Shown: positions 1 through 6,556 of the stretch, in pieces
How the letters are laid out: every line of letters begins with the position of its first letter
How positions within the stretch are numbered: position 1 is the stretch's first letter
The notes under the pieces: model-generated
Told to the model about the DNA's origin: nothing
Database searches by the model: none
The model's input: only the letters and a program-made list of their open reading frames with translations
Translations under genes and position numbers: made by a program
Assembly: GCA_007122045.1 (NCBI GenBank)
Contig: SKJM01000316.1
Coordinates: forward strand, 1 to 7,088
DNA from: Planctomycetales bacterium
Lineage (GTDB): Bacteria; Planctomycetota; Planctomycetia; Pirellulales; Thermoguttaceae
Direction: 5' to 3'
DNA length: 7,088 nt

Positions 1-167
1 ACATCGACTACGCCTACTGCTCGTTCAACTCCGGCGGGAAGGTGAAGGGGAGCGTGATGGCCGTCATTCGGGTGAACAACCTGGCGAAGGCCCAGCGGGT
101 GCTCAGCGAAAACGGCAGCGGTTCGCGGCGCAAGCTGCCCCAGCGCCGTCCCGTCCACGCGCGATAA
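1..167 (+). CDS. ACT-domain protein, C-terminal end only
   Basis: This is the 3' end of a gene that enters from the left edge; reading starts at base 3 and ends at TAA 165-167, giving 54 visible residues. The visible part starts [20 protein letters not shown], continues with [14 protein letters not shown], and finishes with a basic tail ([14 protein letters not shown]). The pattern '(E/D)YAY-C-…-G-…-AVIRV-(D/N)-(D/N)-…-KA-…-VL' matches the last beta-strand, alpha-helix and beta-strand of an ACT domain, as in small tandem-ACT proteins that bind amino acids and regulate metabolism. The basic extension after the domain is not part of the fold. The following ATPase gene starts 11 bp after the stop on the same strand, so the two are probably co-transcribed. 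The N-terminal part is outside the window, so a longer enzyme carrying a C-terminal ACT domain is not excluded. Confidence 0.6.
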   Translation, partial: IDYAYCSFNSGGKVKGSVMAVIRVNNLAKAQRVLSENGSGSRRKLPQRRPVHAR

Positions 168-178
168 ACGGCCGGTCC

Positions 179-1600
179 ATGAAGAGCCCAGCCTCCCTTC
201 CCACTACCCTGGAAGCACTTCGCCAGTCGGCCTGGGTGTCCAAGCCCGTCAAACGCGAACTGTACGACAACTTCGTCCGCATGCTCGCCGGCGGCGCCGC
301 GTTGTTTCCGGGCATCATCGGCTACGACGACACGGTCATCCCGGAGATCAACCTAGCGCTGCTGGCCGGGCACGACATGCTGTTCCTGGGCGAGAAGGGC
401 CAGGCCAAGAGCCGGCTGATGCGCCTGCTGATCCGGTTCCTCGACGCGTACGTGCCTTACCTCGACGTGCCGGGATGCCCGGTGCACGAGGACCCGCTGC
501 GGCCCATCACCGCCATGGGCCGGCGGCTGGTGGCCGAAATGCCCGCCGACGAGGTTCCCATCGCCTGGTGGCCGCGGGAGGATCGCTATGCCGAGCGGCT
601 GGCGCCGGGTACGAAGTTCGCCGACGTGATCGGCGAGATCGACCCGGCCCGGCTCGCCGGCGGGGCCAGCATGTCGGCCGAGGAGGCCCTGCATTTCGGG
701 CTCATCCCCCGCATGCACCGCGGCATCTTCGCCGTGAACGAACTGCCCGAGCTGGACGAGTTGGTGCAGGTGGGGCTGTTCAACATCCTCGAAGAGCGCG
801 ACGTGCAGATCCGCGGCTACCCCATCCGGTTCGACATCGACCTGCTGATCCTCTTCTCGGCCAACCCGGCCACGTACAACCGCTCCGGGAAGGTCATTCC
901 GCAATTGAAGGACCGCATCGGGTCGGTCGTGCACACGCATTACCCGCGCGAGCGGCACTTGGGCATCGAGATCATGGAGCAGGAGTCGGGTGTGGACCTC
1001 GACGGCGAGTTTCCGGTCGTGGTGCCGTACTTCATGCGCGAGCTGATCGAGCAGATGAGCGTGGTGGCGCGGCGCAGCAAGTACGTCGACCACCAGTCGG
1101 GCGTGAGCGCCCGGCTGAGCATCGCCAACTACCGCATCATGGTGGCCTCCGCCCGGCAGCGCGGCGCCCTGCTGGGCGAGCGCCCCGCCGTGCCCCGCAT
1201 CAGCGACCTGGGCCACCTGTACAGCTCGTCGCTGGGGAAGCTCGAGCTGGACCTGATGAGCAGCCACCAGATGACCGAGCGCCAGGTGCTCGACGCCATC
1301 CTGGCCGAGGCCGTCCGCGACGTGTTCACCGAGTACGTCGACCGGTTCGGGCTGGAGGACATTGCGGAAATCTTCGCCAAGGGGGTGAAGGTGGAGGTGG
1401 GCGACCTGCTGCCCTCGGCCGTCTATGCCGAGAGGCTGAAGCGCGTTCCGCCCGCCTGGCAGAAGGCCTTCGAGGTGAACGCCTCCAGCGACCCCGCGGT
1501 GCGGGCCTCGTGCGTCGAGTTCGTGCTGGCCGGTCTGTACGCCTGCGAGATGGTCTCCCGCAGCCAGCAGCACGGCAAGATGGTGTACGAGTTTCGATAG
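179..1600 (+). CDS. ChlI/MoxR-type AAA+ ATPase (magnesium-chelatase-subunit-like)
   Basis: This is a complete 473-residue cytosolic AAA+ ATPase of the magnesium chelatase I / MoxR clade, whose members remodel or activate partner proteins using ATP. The P-loop is GEKGQAKS at residues 71-78, with Ala in place of the usual last Gly. The Walker B region is [10 protein letters not shown] at 183-192, with Asn-Glu replacing Asp-Glu. Sensor 1 is SANP at 227-230, the likely arginine finger is in LKDR (243-246), and sensor 2 is VSARLS with R312. The segment from P-loop to sensor 1 is longer than in MoxR proper and contains a WWPRE stretch (130-134). In the relatives I recall, the Ala and Asn substitutions are normal, so I do not read them as inactivating. 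A typical partner is a von Willebrand A protein encoded next door; none is present downstream here. ATG 179 is chosen because it gives the full N-terminus and lies 11 bp after the ACT gene; its Shine-Dalgarno sequence is poor. It is not a true chlorophyll-biosynthesis gene: there is no bchD or bchH context. Confidence 0.88.
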   Translation: MKSPASLPTTLEALRQSAWVSKPVKRELYDNFVRMLAGGAALFPGIIGYDDTVIPEINLALLAGHDMLFLGEKGQAKSRLMRLLIRFLDAYVPYLDVPGCPVHEDPLRPITAMGRRLVAEMPADEVPIAWWPREDRYAERLAPGTKFADVIGEIDPARLAGGASMSAEEALHFGLIPRMHRGIFAVNELPELDELVQVGLFNILEERDVQIRGYPIRFDIDLLILFSANPATYNRSGKVIPQLKDRIGSVVHTHYPRERHLGIEIMEQESGVDLDGEFPVVVPYFMRELIEQMSVVARRSKYVDHQSGVSARLSIANYRIMVASARQRGALLGERPAVPRISDLGHLYSSSLGKLELDLMSSHQMTERQVLDAILAEAVRDVFTEYVDRFGLEDIAEIFAKGVKVEVGDLLPSAVYAERLKRVPPAWQKAFEVNASSDPAVRASCVEFVLAGLYACEMVSRSQQHGKMVYEFR

Positions 1601-1620
1601 CAAGGGCCGCAGCGGCTTGG

Positions 1621-1626
1621 TACAAT
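1621..1626 (+). promoter_or_regulatory. Candidate -10 box before the Uma2 gene
   Basis: TACAAT matches five of six bases of the sigma-70 -10 consensus and lies 31 bp upstream of ATG 1658, in a 57-bp spacer that is otherwise GC-rich. No good -35 hexamer is found 16-18 bp upstream (the bases there are TAGCAA). An 11-bp palindrome, GCCGC-A-GCGGC, occupies 1606-1616 in the spacer between the -10 and -35 positions and could be an operator or simply chance in GC-rich DNA. This suggests that the Uma2 gene may have its own transcript. Confidence 0.35.
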
Positions 1627-1657
1627 TGTCGTTCGCCCTACGCGCTAAGGCAGGTCC

Positions 1658-2212
1658 ATGAGCATTGCAGCCCGTTTCACCATCGAGCAGTACGAAAAGA
1701 TGATCGCGGCCGGGGTCTTCAACGACCGCGGCGGCCGCCGGATCGAACTGTTCCGCGGGGAGATCGTCGAAATGTCGCCCATTGGCAACCGTCATGCGAT
1801 GGTGGTGGACCGGCTCACCCGGTGGAGTTTCGAGCGGCTTCCTTCGCATCGGGCCCATGTCCGTGTGCAAGGACCCCTCGTTCTGGCCCAGCAGGAAAGC
1901 CGGCCCGAGCCGGACGTCCTGTGGCTGGCGCCCGGCGATTACCACGATGCTCCAGAAGCAGGCGATGTGTTGCTGTTGATCGAGGTGGCCGACACGACGT
2001 GGACCTACGACACGCGCGAGAAAGCCCAACTCTACGCGGAAGCCGGGATTGCCGACTACTGGGCGGTGAACCTGGTGGACAACTACGTGGTGGTCTTCCG
2101 CGAACCGGGGGCGAAGGGCTACCGCAGCAGGCAGGCGTACCGGGGCGATGAGGAAATCCGTCCGCTCGCCTCCCCCGAGTTGGCGGTCAGCCCCGACACC
2201 ATCACGCGATAG
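1658..2212 (+). CDS. Uma2-family PD-(D/E)xK protein (DUF820)
   Basis: This 184-residue protein has the full Uma2/DUF820 layout: an N-terminal helix (FTIEQYEKMIAAGVF), the strand RIELFRGEIVEMSPIG with E30 and E35, the motif RPEPDV with D86, the strand LLLIEVADTTWTYD with E109, then EKAQLYAEAGIADYW with K122. The set D86, E109 and K122 is the restriction-endonuclease-like metal site; the Glu-to-Lys spacing is longer than in classic ExK enzymes, as is usual for this family. Length is typical and nothing is broken. ATG 1658 is preceded by TAAGG (1646-1650) seven bases away. Uma2 proteins are predicted cytosolic nucleases and are often present in many copies in cyanobacteria and planctomycetes; their biological role is not established. 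It does not pair with an antitoxin or methylase here. It sits 57 bp after the ATPase gene and is likely transcribed separately. Confidence 0.88.
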   Translation: MSIAARFTIEQYEKMIAAGVFNDRGGRRIELFRGEIVEMSPIGNRHAMVVDRLTRWSFERLPSHRAHVRVQGPLVLAQQESRPEPDVLWLAPGDYHDAPEAGDVLLLIEVADTTWTYDTREKAQLYAEAGIADYWAVNLVDNYVVVFREPGAKGYRSRQAYRGDEEIRPLASPELAVSPDTITR

Positions 2213-2339
2213 CCCAGGCGGCTTCCGGATTCCTCCAAGGCGATCGGCGGCCGCGCCTTGACCCCGGCGGGCCGTTGGCCCAATACTGGAAAAAGTGACA
2301 GACATATCGGGCACCCCTCTTTCTTGGGATCGAGCGACC

Positions 2340-3518
2340 ATGCGAATCGCGGTTACCGTAATCATCGCTTTTCTTCTTGGCATTGGCGCCGGCGTCGGCA
2401 CGGCGAGCCTTCGACTGCGGAGTTCGGCTTGGGACGGCGACCCGGCCGCCCGGGGGGGGCTTCGCAGCACGATAGGCGATCCAAGTCGGCCGGACGGAAA
2501 GGCCCAGTTCAGCGAACTGGAGTTCGACTTCGGCGCCATGGACATCACCGCCGAGGGCAGCCACGGCTTCACGGTGACCAACGTAGGCGAGGGACCCCTG
2601 GAGATCGAAGCCGGCGAAACCTCGTGCGGATGCACCCTCAGCGAAATCGAACGCACGGAACTTGCCCCCGGCGAGTCGACCGAAGTGACCATCACCTGGC
2701 AGGCCGACGGCAGAGTGGGCCCCTACCGGCACACGGCCACCGTGCTGACCAGCGACCCCGAGCAGCCGAGGGTGACACTGACCGTATCGGGCCGGATTAC
2801 ACAGTCCGTGCGGGTGGTGCCTCGGGAACTGGTGTTCAGCCAGGTTGCCGTCGGCGAGCCGGCCAGCGGCGAGGTGCAACTCTTCTGCAACCTCGAGCAG
2901 CCGCTGGAGGTGCTAAGCTGGGAGTTCTCGGAAGAAGAGAAAGCGCCGTTCTTCGAGGTGAACGTCGAACCGCTCCCCGAAGAAGAGCTGGCCACCGAAC
3001 CGGAGGCACAAAGTGGCGTCCGAGTGGGGGTGACCCTGAAACCGGGGTTGCCTCAGGGGGCGTTTCAGCAGACAATCCGCCTGAAAACCAACCTCGACGA
3101 AACGCCCGAGGTATCCATCCCGGTCCGCGGGAACCTGGCCGGTGACATTTCCATCGTGGCCATAGGCCCCGGATGGATGGCCGAACACAACCTGTTGTCG
3201 CTCGGCACGGTCGACGCCCGAAAGGGGGTGCGCCGCCAACTACTGCTGGTTGTGCGCGGGCGGTATCGCGACGAGGTGGCGTTCGAGCCCGTCGAGGTGT
3301 TTCCCAGTTGGTTGCAGGTGACCGTGGGCGAAACCACGCCGATCGGCGGCGGCACGGTGAACCAGACGCCGATATGGATTGCCATTCCGGAAGGCGCCCC
3401 GCCGGCGGCCCACCTCGGTTCGGAGCAGGGCCGCATGGGAGAAGTGCGGCTGGCGACCAACCACCCGAAGACCCCCGAGTTGCGAATCCGCCTGCGTTTC
3501 GCCGTCGAGGGCCAGTAG
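2340..3518 (+). CDS. Membrane-anchored DUF1573-domain protein
   Basis: The chosen ATG gives 392 residues beginning with an uncleaved-looking N-terminal membrane segment (MRIAVTVIIAFLLGIGAGVG, 1-20), so most of the protein should lie outside the cytoplasmic membrane. Residues about 60-120 form a DUF1573 domain: FDFG at 62-65, the 'FTVTNVGEGPLEIE' strand pair, the CGCT motif with C96 and C98, then the 'LAPGES' turn. This is an immunoglobulin-like (ASH/MSP-related) beta fold. A second beta-rich repeat follows (about 125-265: TSDPEQPRVTLTVSGRI, later LKTNLDETPEVSIPVRG), and a third ends with LATNHPKTPELRIRLRFAV. The repeated 'T(N/S)…P…I/V' strands suggest at least two more Ig-like units. An in-frame GTG at 2295 would add 15 residues before the membrane segment; I prefer ATG 2340 because the hydrophobic helix starts there, although its ribosome site (GAG at 2332-2334) is weak. 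Function is unknown. The neighbouring cytochrome lipoprotein suggests an envelope role. Confidence 0.82.
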   Translation: MRIAVTVIIAFLLGIGAGVGTASLRLRSSAWDGDPAARGGLRSTIGDPSRPDGKAQFSELEFDFGAMDITAEGSHGFTVTNVGEGPLEIEAGETSCGCTLSEIERTELAPGESTEVTITWQADGRVGPYRHTATVLTSDPEQPRVTLTVSGRITQSVRVVPRELVFSQVAVGEPASGEVQLFCNLEQPLEVLSWEFSEEEKAPFFEVNVEPLPEEELATEPEAQSGVRVGVTLKPGLPQGAFQQTIRLKTNLDETPEVSIPVRGNLAGDISIVAIGPGWMAEHNLLSLGTVDARKGVRRQLLLVVRGRYRDEVAFEPVEVFPSWLQVTVGETTPIGGGTVNQTPIWIAIPEGAPPAAHLGSEQGRMGEVRLATNHPKTPELRIRLRFAVEGQ

Positions 3519-3650
3519 CCCGAATGGGGACGATTTGTCCAATGTAGGATGGACATTCCTGTCCGTCTTGCCTTCAGCGTAGGATTCACATTCCTGTCCG
3601 CCGTGCAACGCTCCCAACCCGTCCCAGTGCAAACTCACGTGAATTCAAGG
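3519..3650 (+). other. Spacer with repeat; no gene seen
   Basis: This 132-bp gap between the DUF1573 stop and the cytochrome start is less GC-rich than its flanks. It holds the duplicated element at 3544-3600 and little else. The reading frame of the cytochrome is open across it from ATG 3549, but that would translate the repeat in front of a clean lipoprotein signal peptide, so I treat it as untranslated. A GTG at 3639, four codons before ATG 3651, is an alternative start. AAGG at 3647-3650 touches the ATG and is too close to act as a normal Shine-Dalgarno site for it. Confidence 0.6.
3544..3600 (+). repeat. Two direct copies of a 22-bp intergenic element
   Basis: Copy 1 (3544-3565) and copy 2 (3579-3600) share GTAGGAT and ACATTCCTGTCCG and differ only at two adjacent bases in between (GG versus TC), 20 of 22 identical, at a 35-bp period. 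Copy 1 contains a perfect small hairpin, GGACA-TTCC-TGTCC (3551-3564); the two substitutions in copy 2 destroy the outer two pairs. A further TGTCC at 3536-3540 and the inverted pair AATGT (3541-3545)/ACATT (3553-3557) allow a competing hairpin. I recall similar 'GGACATTCCTGTCC' motifs scattered between genes in planctomycete genomes, but cannot verify copy number from this window. Confidence 0.7.
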
Positions 3651-5405
3651 ATGACAAGACAACGTTCCCCGCATCCCTGGTCGCTCTTGTTGCCGTTGCT
3701 GCTGGCCACGGCCCTGCCGCTGTTGGTCGGATGCCCGCAAGGCGACTCGCCCGCCCCCCAGCCGAATGCGGAACTTCCTGCCGCCGTTCCGCCGCCGGTT
3801 GCTGTATTGGAGCCCGAGCAGCCGGTGGTCCCCGAATCGCCGCCCGAGGAAGTCGTGCCGCCGGGGCCACCGTACTTGGCTGACGCCCCCAGCCAACCCG
3901 CGGCCGAACCGGAGGCGACTGATCGAGCCCCGGAACGAACCGCGATCGAGGACCCGCCGCTGGGCGAGAATCCGCTGCGCGCCGAGGCGCGGCCGCGGAA
4001 GGGGAAGAAAGGCGGCGACTTCGACCCGATTGCCGTCCACGGCCCGATCTTCGAAGGCTGGACCCAGCCGGCGCTGGCGGTGGTGATTACCGGCCGCCAG
4101 GACGGCTACTTGGAGCCGTGCGGCTGCGCCGGCCTCGACCGGATGAAGGGCGGCATGAGCCGGCGCCACTCGCTGTTCCGCCAGCTTCGCAACGAGCGCG
4201 ACTGGCCCACCGTGGGGCTCGACGTGGGCGGCATCGCGCGCGACTACGGCAAGCAGGCCGAACTGAAGTTCCACATCATGGTCGATAGCATGCGCACCAT
4301 GCGATACGACGCCGTGACGCTCGGCGCCGGCGACCTCCGCCTCCCCACCGCCGAACTGGCGGCCGTGGCGGCCGGCACTGCCGACCAGCCGAGCATGTTC
4401 CTCTCGGCCAACGTCGGCCTTTTCGGATTCGATGCCGGACTGACGGCCGCGCACCGAGTCATCGAAAAAGCCGGGGTGAAGCTGGGGGTGACCGGGGTGC
4501 TGGGCGCCGAATACCAGAAAGGGATCCATAATCCGGAAATCGAACTGGCCGCGGCGGAAGCGGCCATCGAGAAGGTCCTGCCCCACCTCGAGCAGGCTGA
4601 CTTCCACGTCTTGCTCGCCCACGCCACCATGACGGAGACGAAGGCCCTCGCCCGGAAGTTTCCCGTCTTCGACATCGTCGTGACCGCCGGCGGCGCGGCC
4701 GAGCCGCCCGTCGAACCGCGCCGCGTCGAAGACACCGGCGCGTTGTTGATCGAGGTGGGCGAAAAGGGCATGGACGCGGTCGTGCTCGGCCTCTACCACG
4801 GCGCGCAGCCCGAGTGGCGGTACCAGCGCGTGCCGCTCGACGCCCGCTTCCCCCAATCGCCCGAAATGCACATGCTGCTCACGGCGTACCAGCACCAGGT
4901 GGCGTCGCTGGGGTTTTCGGGGCTGGGCATCCGCCCGGCGCCCCAGCCGCTGAAGGAAACCCACGGCGAATATGCCGGCTCGCAGAGTTGCGAAAGCTGC
5001 CACGAACCGGCCTACCGCCAATGGCGCCGAACGCCGCACGCCCGGGCTTTTCAGACGCTGCTCGACCAGGATCCGCCGCGCCAGTTGGACCCCGAATGCA
5101 TAAGCTGCCACGTGGTGGGCTGGCATCCGACCCAGTATTTCCCCTACGAGGGCGGATTCATGAGCCTGGAGAAAACGCCGCACCTGATCGACGTGGGCTG
5201 CGAATCGTGCCACGGCCCCGGCGGCAACCACAACCGGGCCGAACTGCGCGGCACGGCCGAGGAGAAGGAGCGGTACCGGAAGCTGATGGTCATCACCAAG
5301 GAACAGTCGCGCGACGGCCAATGCGCCACCTGCCACGACCTGGACAACAGCCCCGACTTCGACTTCGACACCTACTGGCCCGAGGTGGAACACTACGAGC
5401 ATTAG
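3651..5405 (+). CDS. Tetraheme cytochrome lipoprotein with UshA-like N-terminal region
   Basis: From ATG 3651 the protein has 584 residues. It begins with a lipoprotein signal peptide: basic start MTRQRSPHP, hydrophobic WSLLLPLLLATALPLL, lipobox LVGC with C28 as the lipidated residue. A Pro/Glu-rich linker (about 30-105) follows. Residues 140-400 resemble the 5'-nucleotidase/UshA metallophosphatase fold (AVVITGRQDGYLEPCGC, then GLDVGG, YDAVTLGAGDL, FLSANV, VLLAHA, FDIVVTAGG). The expected metal ligands are absent: there is no D-x-H, GNHE or GHTH. Instead there is a PCGC motif with C157 and C159. The C-terminal region (about 438-565) is a cytochrome c554-like tetraheme module with CESCH (447-451), CISCH (483-487), CESCH (517-521) and CATCH (558-562); H463 in 'RTPHARAF' is a likely distal ligand. 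It probably acts in electron transfer at the periplasmic face or outer envelope. The upstream DUF1573 gene is on the same strand, 132 bp away. The family usually ends in a 'VEHYG' stretch; here the end is VEHYEH, directly at the junction with the methylase remnant, so the last two or three residues may not be original. Confidence 0.85.
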   Translation: MTRQRSPHPWSLLLPLLLATALPLLVGCPQGDSPAPQPNAELPAAVPPPVAVLEPEQPVVPESPPEEVVPPGPPYLADAPSQPAAEPEATDRAPERTAIEDPPLGENPLRAEARPRKGKKGGDFDPIAVHGPIFEGWTQPALAVVITGRQDGYLEPCGCAGLDRMKGGMSRRHSLFRQLRNERDWPTVGLDVGGIARDYGKQAELKFHIMVDSMRTMRYDAVTLGAGDLRLPTAELAAVAAGTADQPSMFLSANVGLFGFDAGLTAAHRVIEKAGVKLGVTGVLGAEYQKGIHNPEIELAAAEAAIEKVLPHLEQADFHVLLAHATMTETKALARKFPVFDIVVTAGGAAEPPVEPRRVEDTGALLIEVGEKGMDAVVLGLYHGAQPEWRYQRVPLDARFPQSPEMHMLLTAYQHQVASLGFSGLGIRPAPQPLKETHGEYAGSQSCESCHEPAYRQWRRTPHARAFQTLLDQDPPRQLDPECISCHVVGWHPTQYFPYEGGFMSLEKTPHLIDVGCESCHGPGGNHNRAELRGTAEEKERYRKLMVITKEQSRDGQCATCHDLDNSPDFDFDTYWPEVEHYEH

Positions 5406-6454
5406 ATTCACATTGGAAGAACTGGCTGAGCAGCCAGGCGACCCAACGCGGCTACGCCGCGAGCCAGCTTGCCGGGCTGCACGTCCACTTCTTTCTCGCT
5501 ACGCTGCAACATGCGGCGCCGGGCGACCTCGGCGCCTTCATCACCGCCGCCGAGTGGCTTGACGTAAACTACGGCCGGCTGCTGCGCGAATTGTTTTTGG
5601 GCGACCTGGGCGGCCGGCGCATCGTCCTTATCGAGCCCACCGCGCTTCCATTTCCCGATGCGGCGACCACCGCAGCGATTACCTGCTTCCAGATCGGCGC
5701 AAAGCCGAAGCGAATCCAACTTCATCGCGTGCGGACACTCAATGCACTGGCACAGCCAAACGGAAGGCGCCAACTGCCGCGAGAACGCCTGCAAGCCGAG
5801 AAGCGGTGGTCCCAACTGACTCGGGCAGCCAATCAGCGGCCGGCGGGCTACGTCGAATTGGGCGAACTGTGCCGCGTCCATCGCGGGCAAGTCACCGGAC
5901 TGAACAAAGTTTGGATTGCCGGAACGCACAGTTTGGGGCTGCCTCCCTCGGTCCTGTTTCCGGCCGTCACGCGCGCCCGCGAATTGTTCGAGGCGGGCGA
6001 CGCCCTGGACGACCCGTCCATCCTGCGCCGGGTGGTCGACTTGCCGGTCGACCTGGGTGGATTCGACCGTTCCGAACGCAAGGCCATCGAGCGATTTCTC
6101 GCCAAGGCACGCGACCTCGGGGCCGACAGCGGATATGTCGCGAGGAACCGGAAAGCGTGGTGGTCGGTCGGCTTGCGCGCGCCGGCTCCGATCCTGACCA
6201 CGTACATGGCCCGGCGTCCGCCGGCCTTCGTGCATAATCGAGCGCAGGCTCGGCACTTGAATATTGCGCATGGGCTGTATCCGCGCCAGGTGTTTAGCCA
6301 GTCGATCCTGGACAACCTGATCGCGTACTTGCGCAAGACGGTCGAAACCTCGCAAGGACGCACTTACGCAGGCGGTTTGACAAAATTCGAGCCCAAGGAA
6401 GTCGAACGCCTTGCGGTGCCCGGCCCCACACTGCTTGAAACGGGAGAATGGTGA
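5405..6454 (+). pseudogene. N6-adenine DNA methyltransferase, C-terminal remnant (XamI-type R-M)
   Basis: An open frame of 349 residues matches the C-terminal half of Eco57I/TaqI-like adenine methyltransferases from type II systems. Recognisable parts, counted from base 5405, are: HWKNWLSSQATQRG and LAGLHVHFFLATL (3-35), the region just after the NPPY motif; APGDLGAFITAAEWLDVNYG (38-57) and FPDAATTAAITCF (83-95), the last strands of the catalytic domain; the target-recognition region with LCRVHRGQVTGLNKVW (155-170) and LFPAVTRARELFE (184-196); and GRTYAGGLTKFEP (318-330) near the end. SAM-binding motif I and the NPPY motif are missing. The frame has no ATG, GTG or TTG before about 5591 that does not lie inside the cytochrome gene, and the homology starts at that gene's stop codon. 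It cannot methylate DNA as it stands. The endonuclease start codon follows its TGA immediately, as expected for a co-transcribed pair. It reads slightly less GC-rich than its neighbours, in keeping with acquisition. Confidence 0.78.
6442..6447 (+). promoter_or_regulatory. Ribosome binding site for the original endonuclease start
   Basis: GGGAGA lies seven bases upstream of ATG 6455, inside the last codons of the methylase frame. With the TGA-ATG arrangement at 6452-6457 it indicates that the endonuclease was translationally coupled to the methylase before the locus was damaged. Confidence 0.45.
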
Positions 6455-6556
6455 ATGATTCAACCGCCACGATGGAGCGAAGAAAAAGGAAGCGGCCGTG
6501 TTGGCCTCCGCGGCTCTGATGGCCACTCAACGCGTAGGGACAAACCGACGCAGTAA
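6455..6556 (+). pseudogene. Original N-terminus of the XamI-type endonuclease, frame broken
   Basis: ATG 6455 follows the methylase TGA (6452-6454) with no gap and opens a 33-codon frame ending at TAA 6554-6556. The first ten residues, MIQPPRWSEE, look like the start of XamI-family endonucleases as I recall them ('PPRW-S/T-xE'). After about 6485 the frame yields unrelated sequence (KGSGRVGLRGSDG), because the family's next recognisable block, EAAVLASAALMATQRV, is read in the +1-shifted frame from 6489. The join lies in a 14-base purine tract at 6479-6492. By my memory of the family length (around 300 residues), roughly 100 or more codons between the two blocks are gone. Confidence 0.6.
6486..6490 (+). 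promoter_or_regulatory. Shine-Dalgarno sequence in front of GTG 6498
   Basis: AAGGA sits seven bases before the in-frame GTG at 6498, an ideal spacing. It lies inside the purine tract at the deletion join, so it appears to have become a start signal through the rearrangement, or would have been internal coding sequence in the intact gene. Confidence 0.45.

Noticed and set aside
2269..2281. GGGCC-GTT-GGCCC hairpin after the Uma2 gene as a terminator
   Set aside because: A five-pair stem with no T-run; such small inverted repeats are common in GC-rich DNA.
2295..2339. GTG 2295 as the start of the DUF1573 gene
   Set aside because: It adds 15 polar residues before the membrane helix, whereas ATG 2340 places the helix at the very N-terminus, as in relatives I recall. 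It is kept as an alternative.
353..2695. 780-codon open frame on the - strand
   Set aside because: It runs antisense across the ATPase, the Uma2 gene and part of the DUF1573 gene. Its composition (His, Leu, Gly, Arg and Val rich, no domain pattern) is that of the antisense of GC-rich coding DNA, while the + strand genes show clear motifs.
3549..3650. Earlier ATG for the cytochrome gene
   Set aside because: It would translate the intergenic repeat and put 34 residues before a textbook lipoprotein signal peptide that starts at 3651.
4814..5404. Upstream extension of the methylase frame inside the cytochrome gene
   Set aside because: The frame is open back to 4814, but the translation there is Arg/Pro/Ala-rich shadow sequence of the haem domain with no NPPY or SAM motif. 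Homology begins only at about 5405.
3645..5411. 588-codon open frame on the - strand
   Set aside because: It is antisense to the cytochrome gene, whose signal peptide and four CxxCH sites are convincing. The antisense product is low-complexity and matches nothing I recognise.
5403..5414. TAGATTCACATT at the methylase junction resembles TAGGATTCACATT in repeat copy 2 (3580-3592)
   Set aside because: It tempts one to infer repeat-mediated recombination, but exact matches of about ten bases are expected by chance in a window this size, and GAT-TCA-CAT reads sensibly as methylase coding sequence.
5408..6526. 372-codon open frame on the - strand over the methylase remnant
   Set aside because: It has no recognisable motif, while the + strand frame carries methyltransferase and target-recognition signatures throughout.
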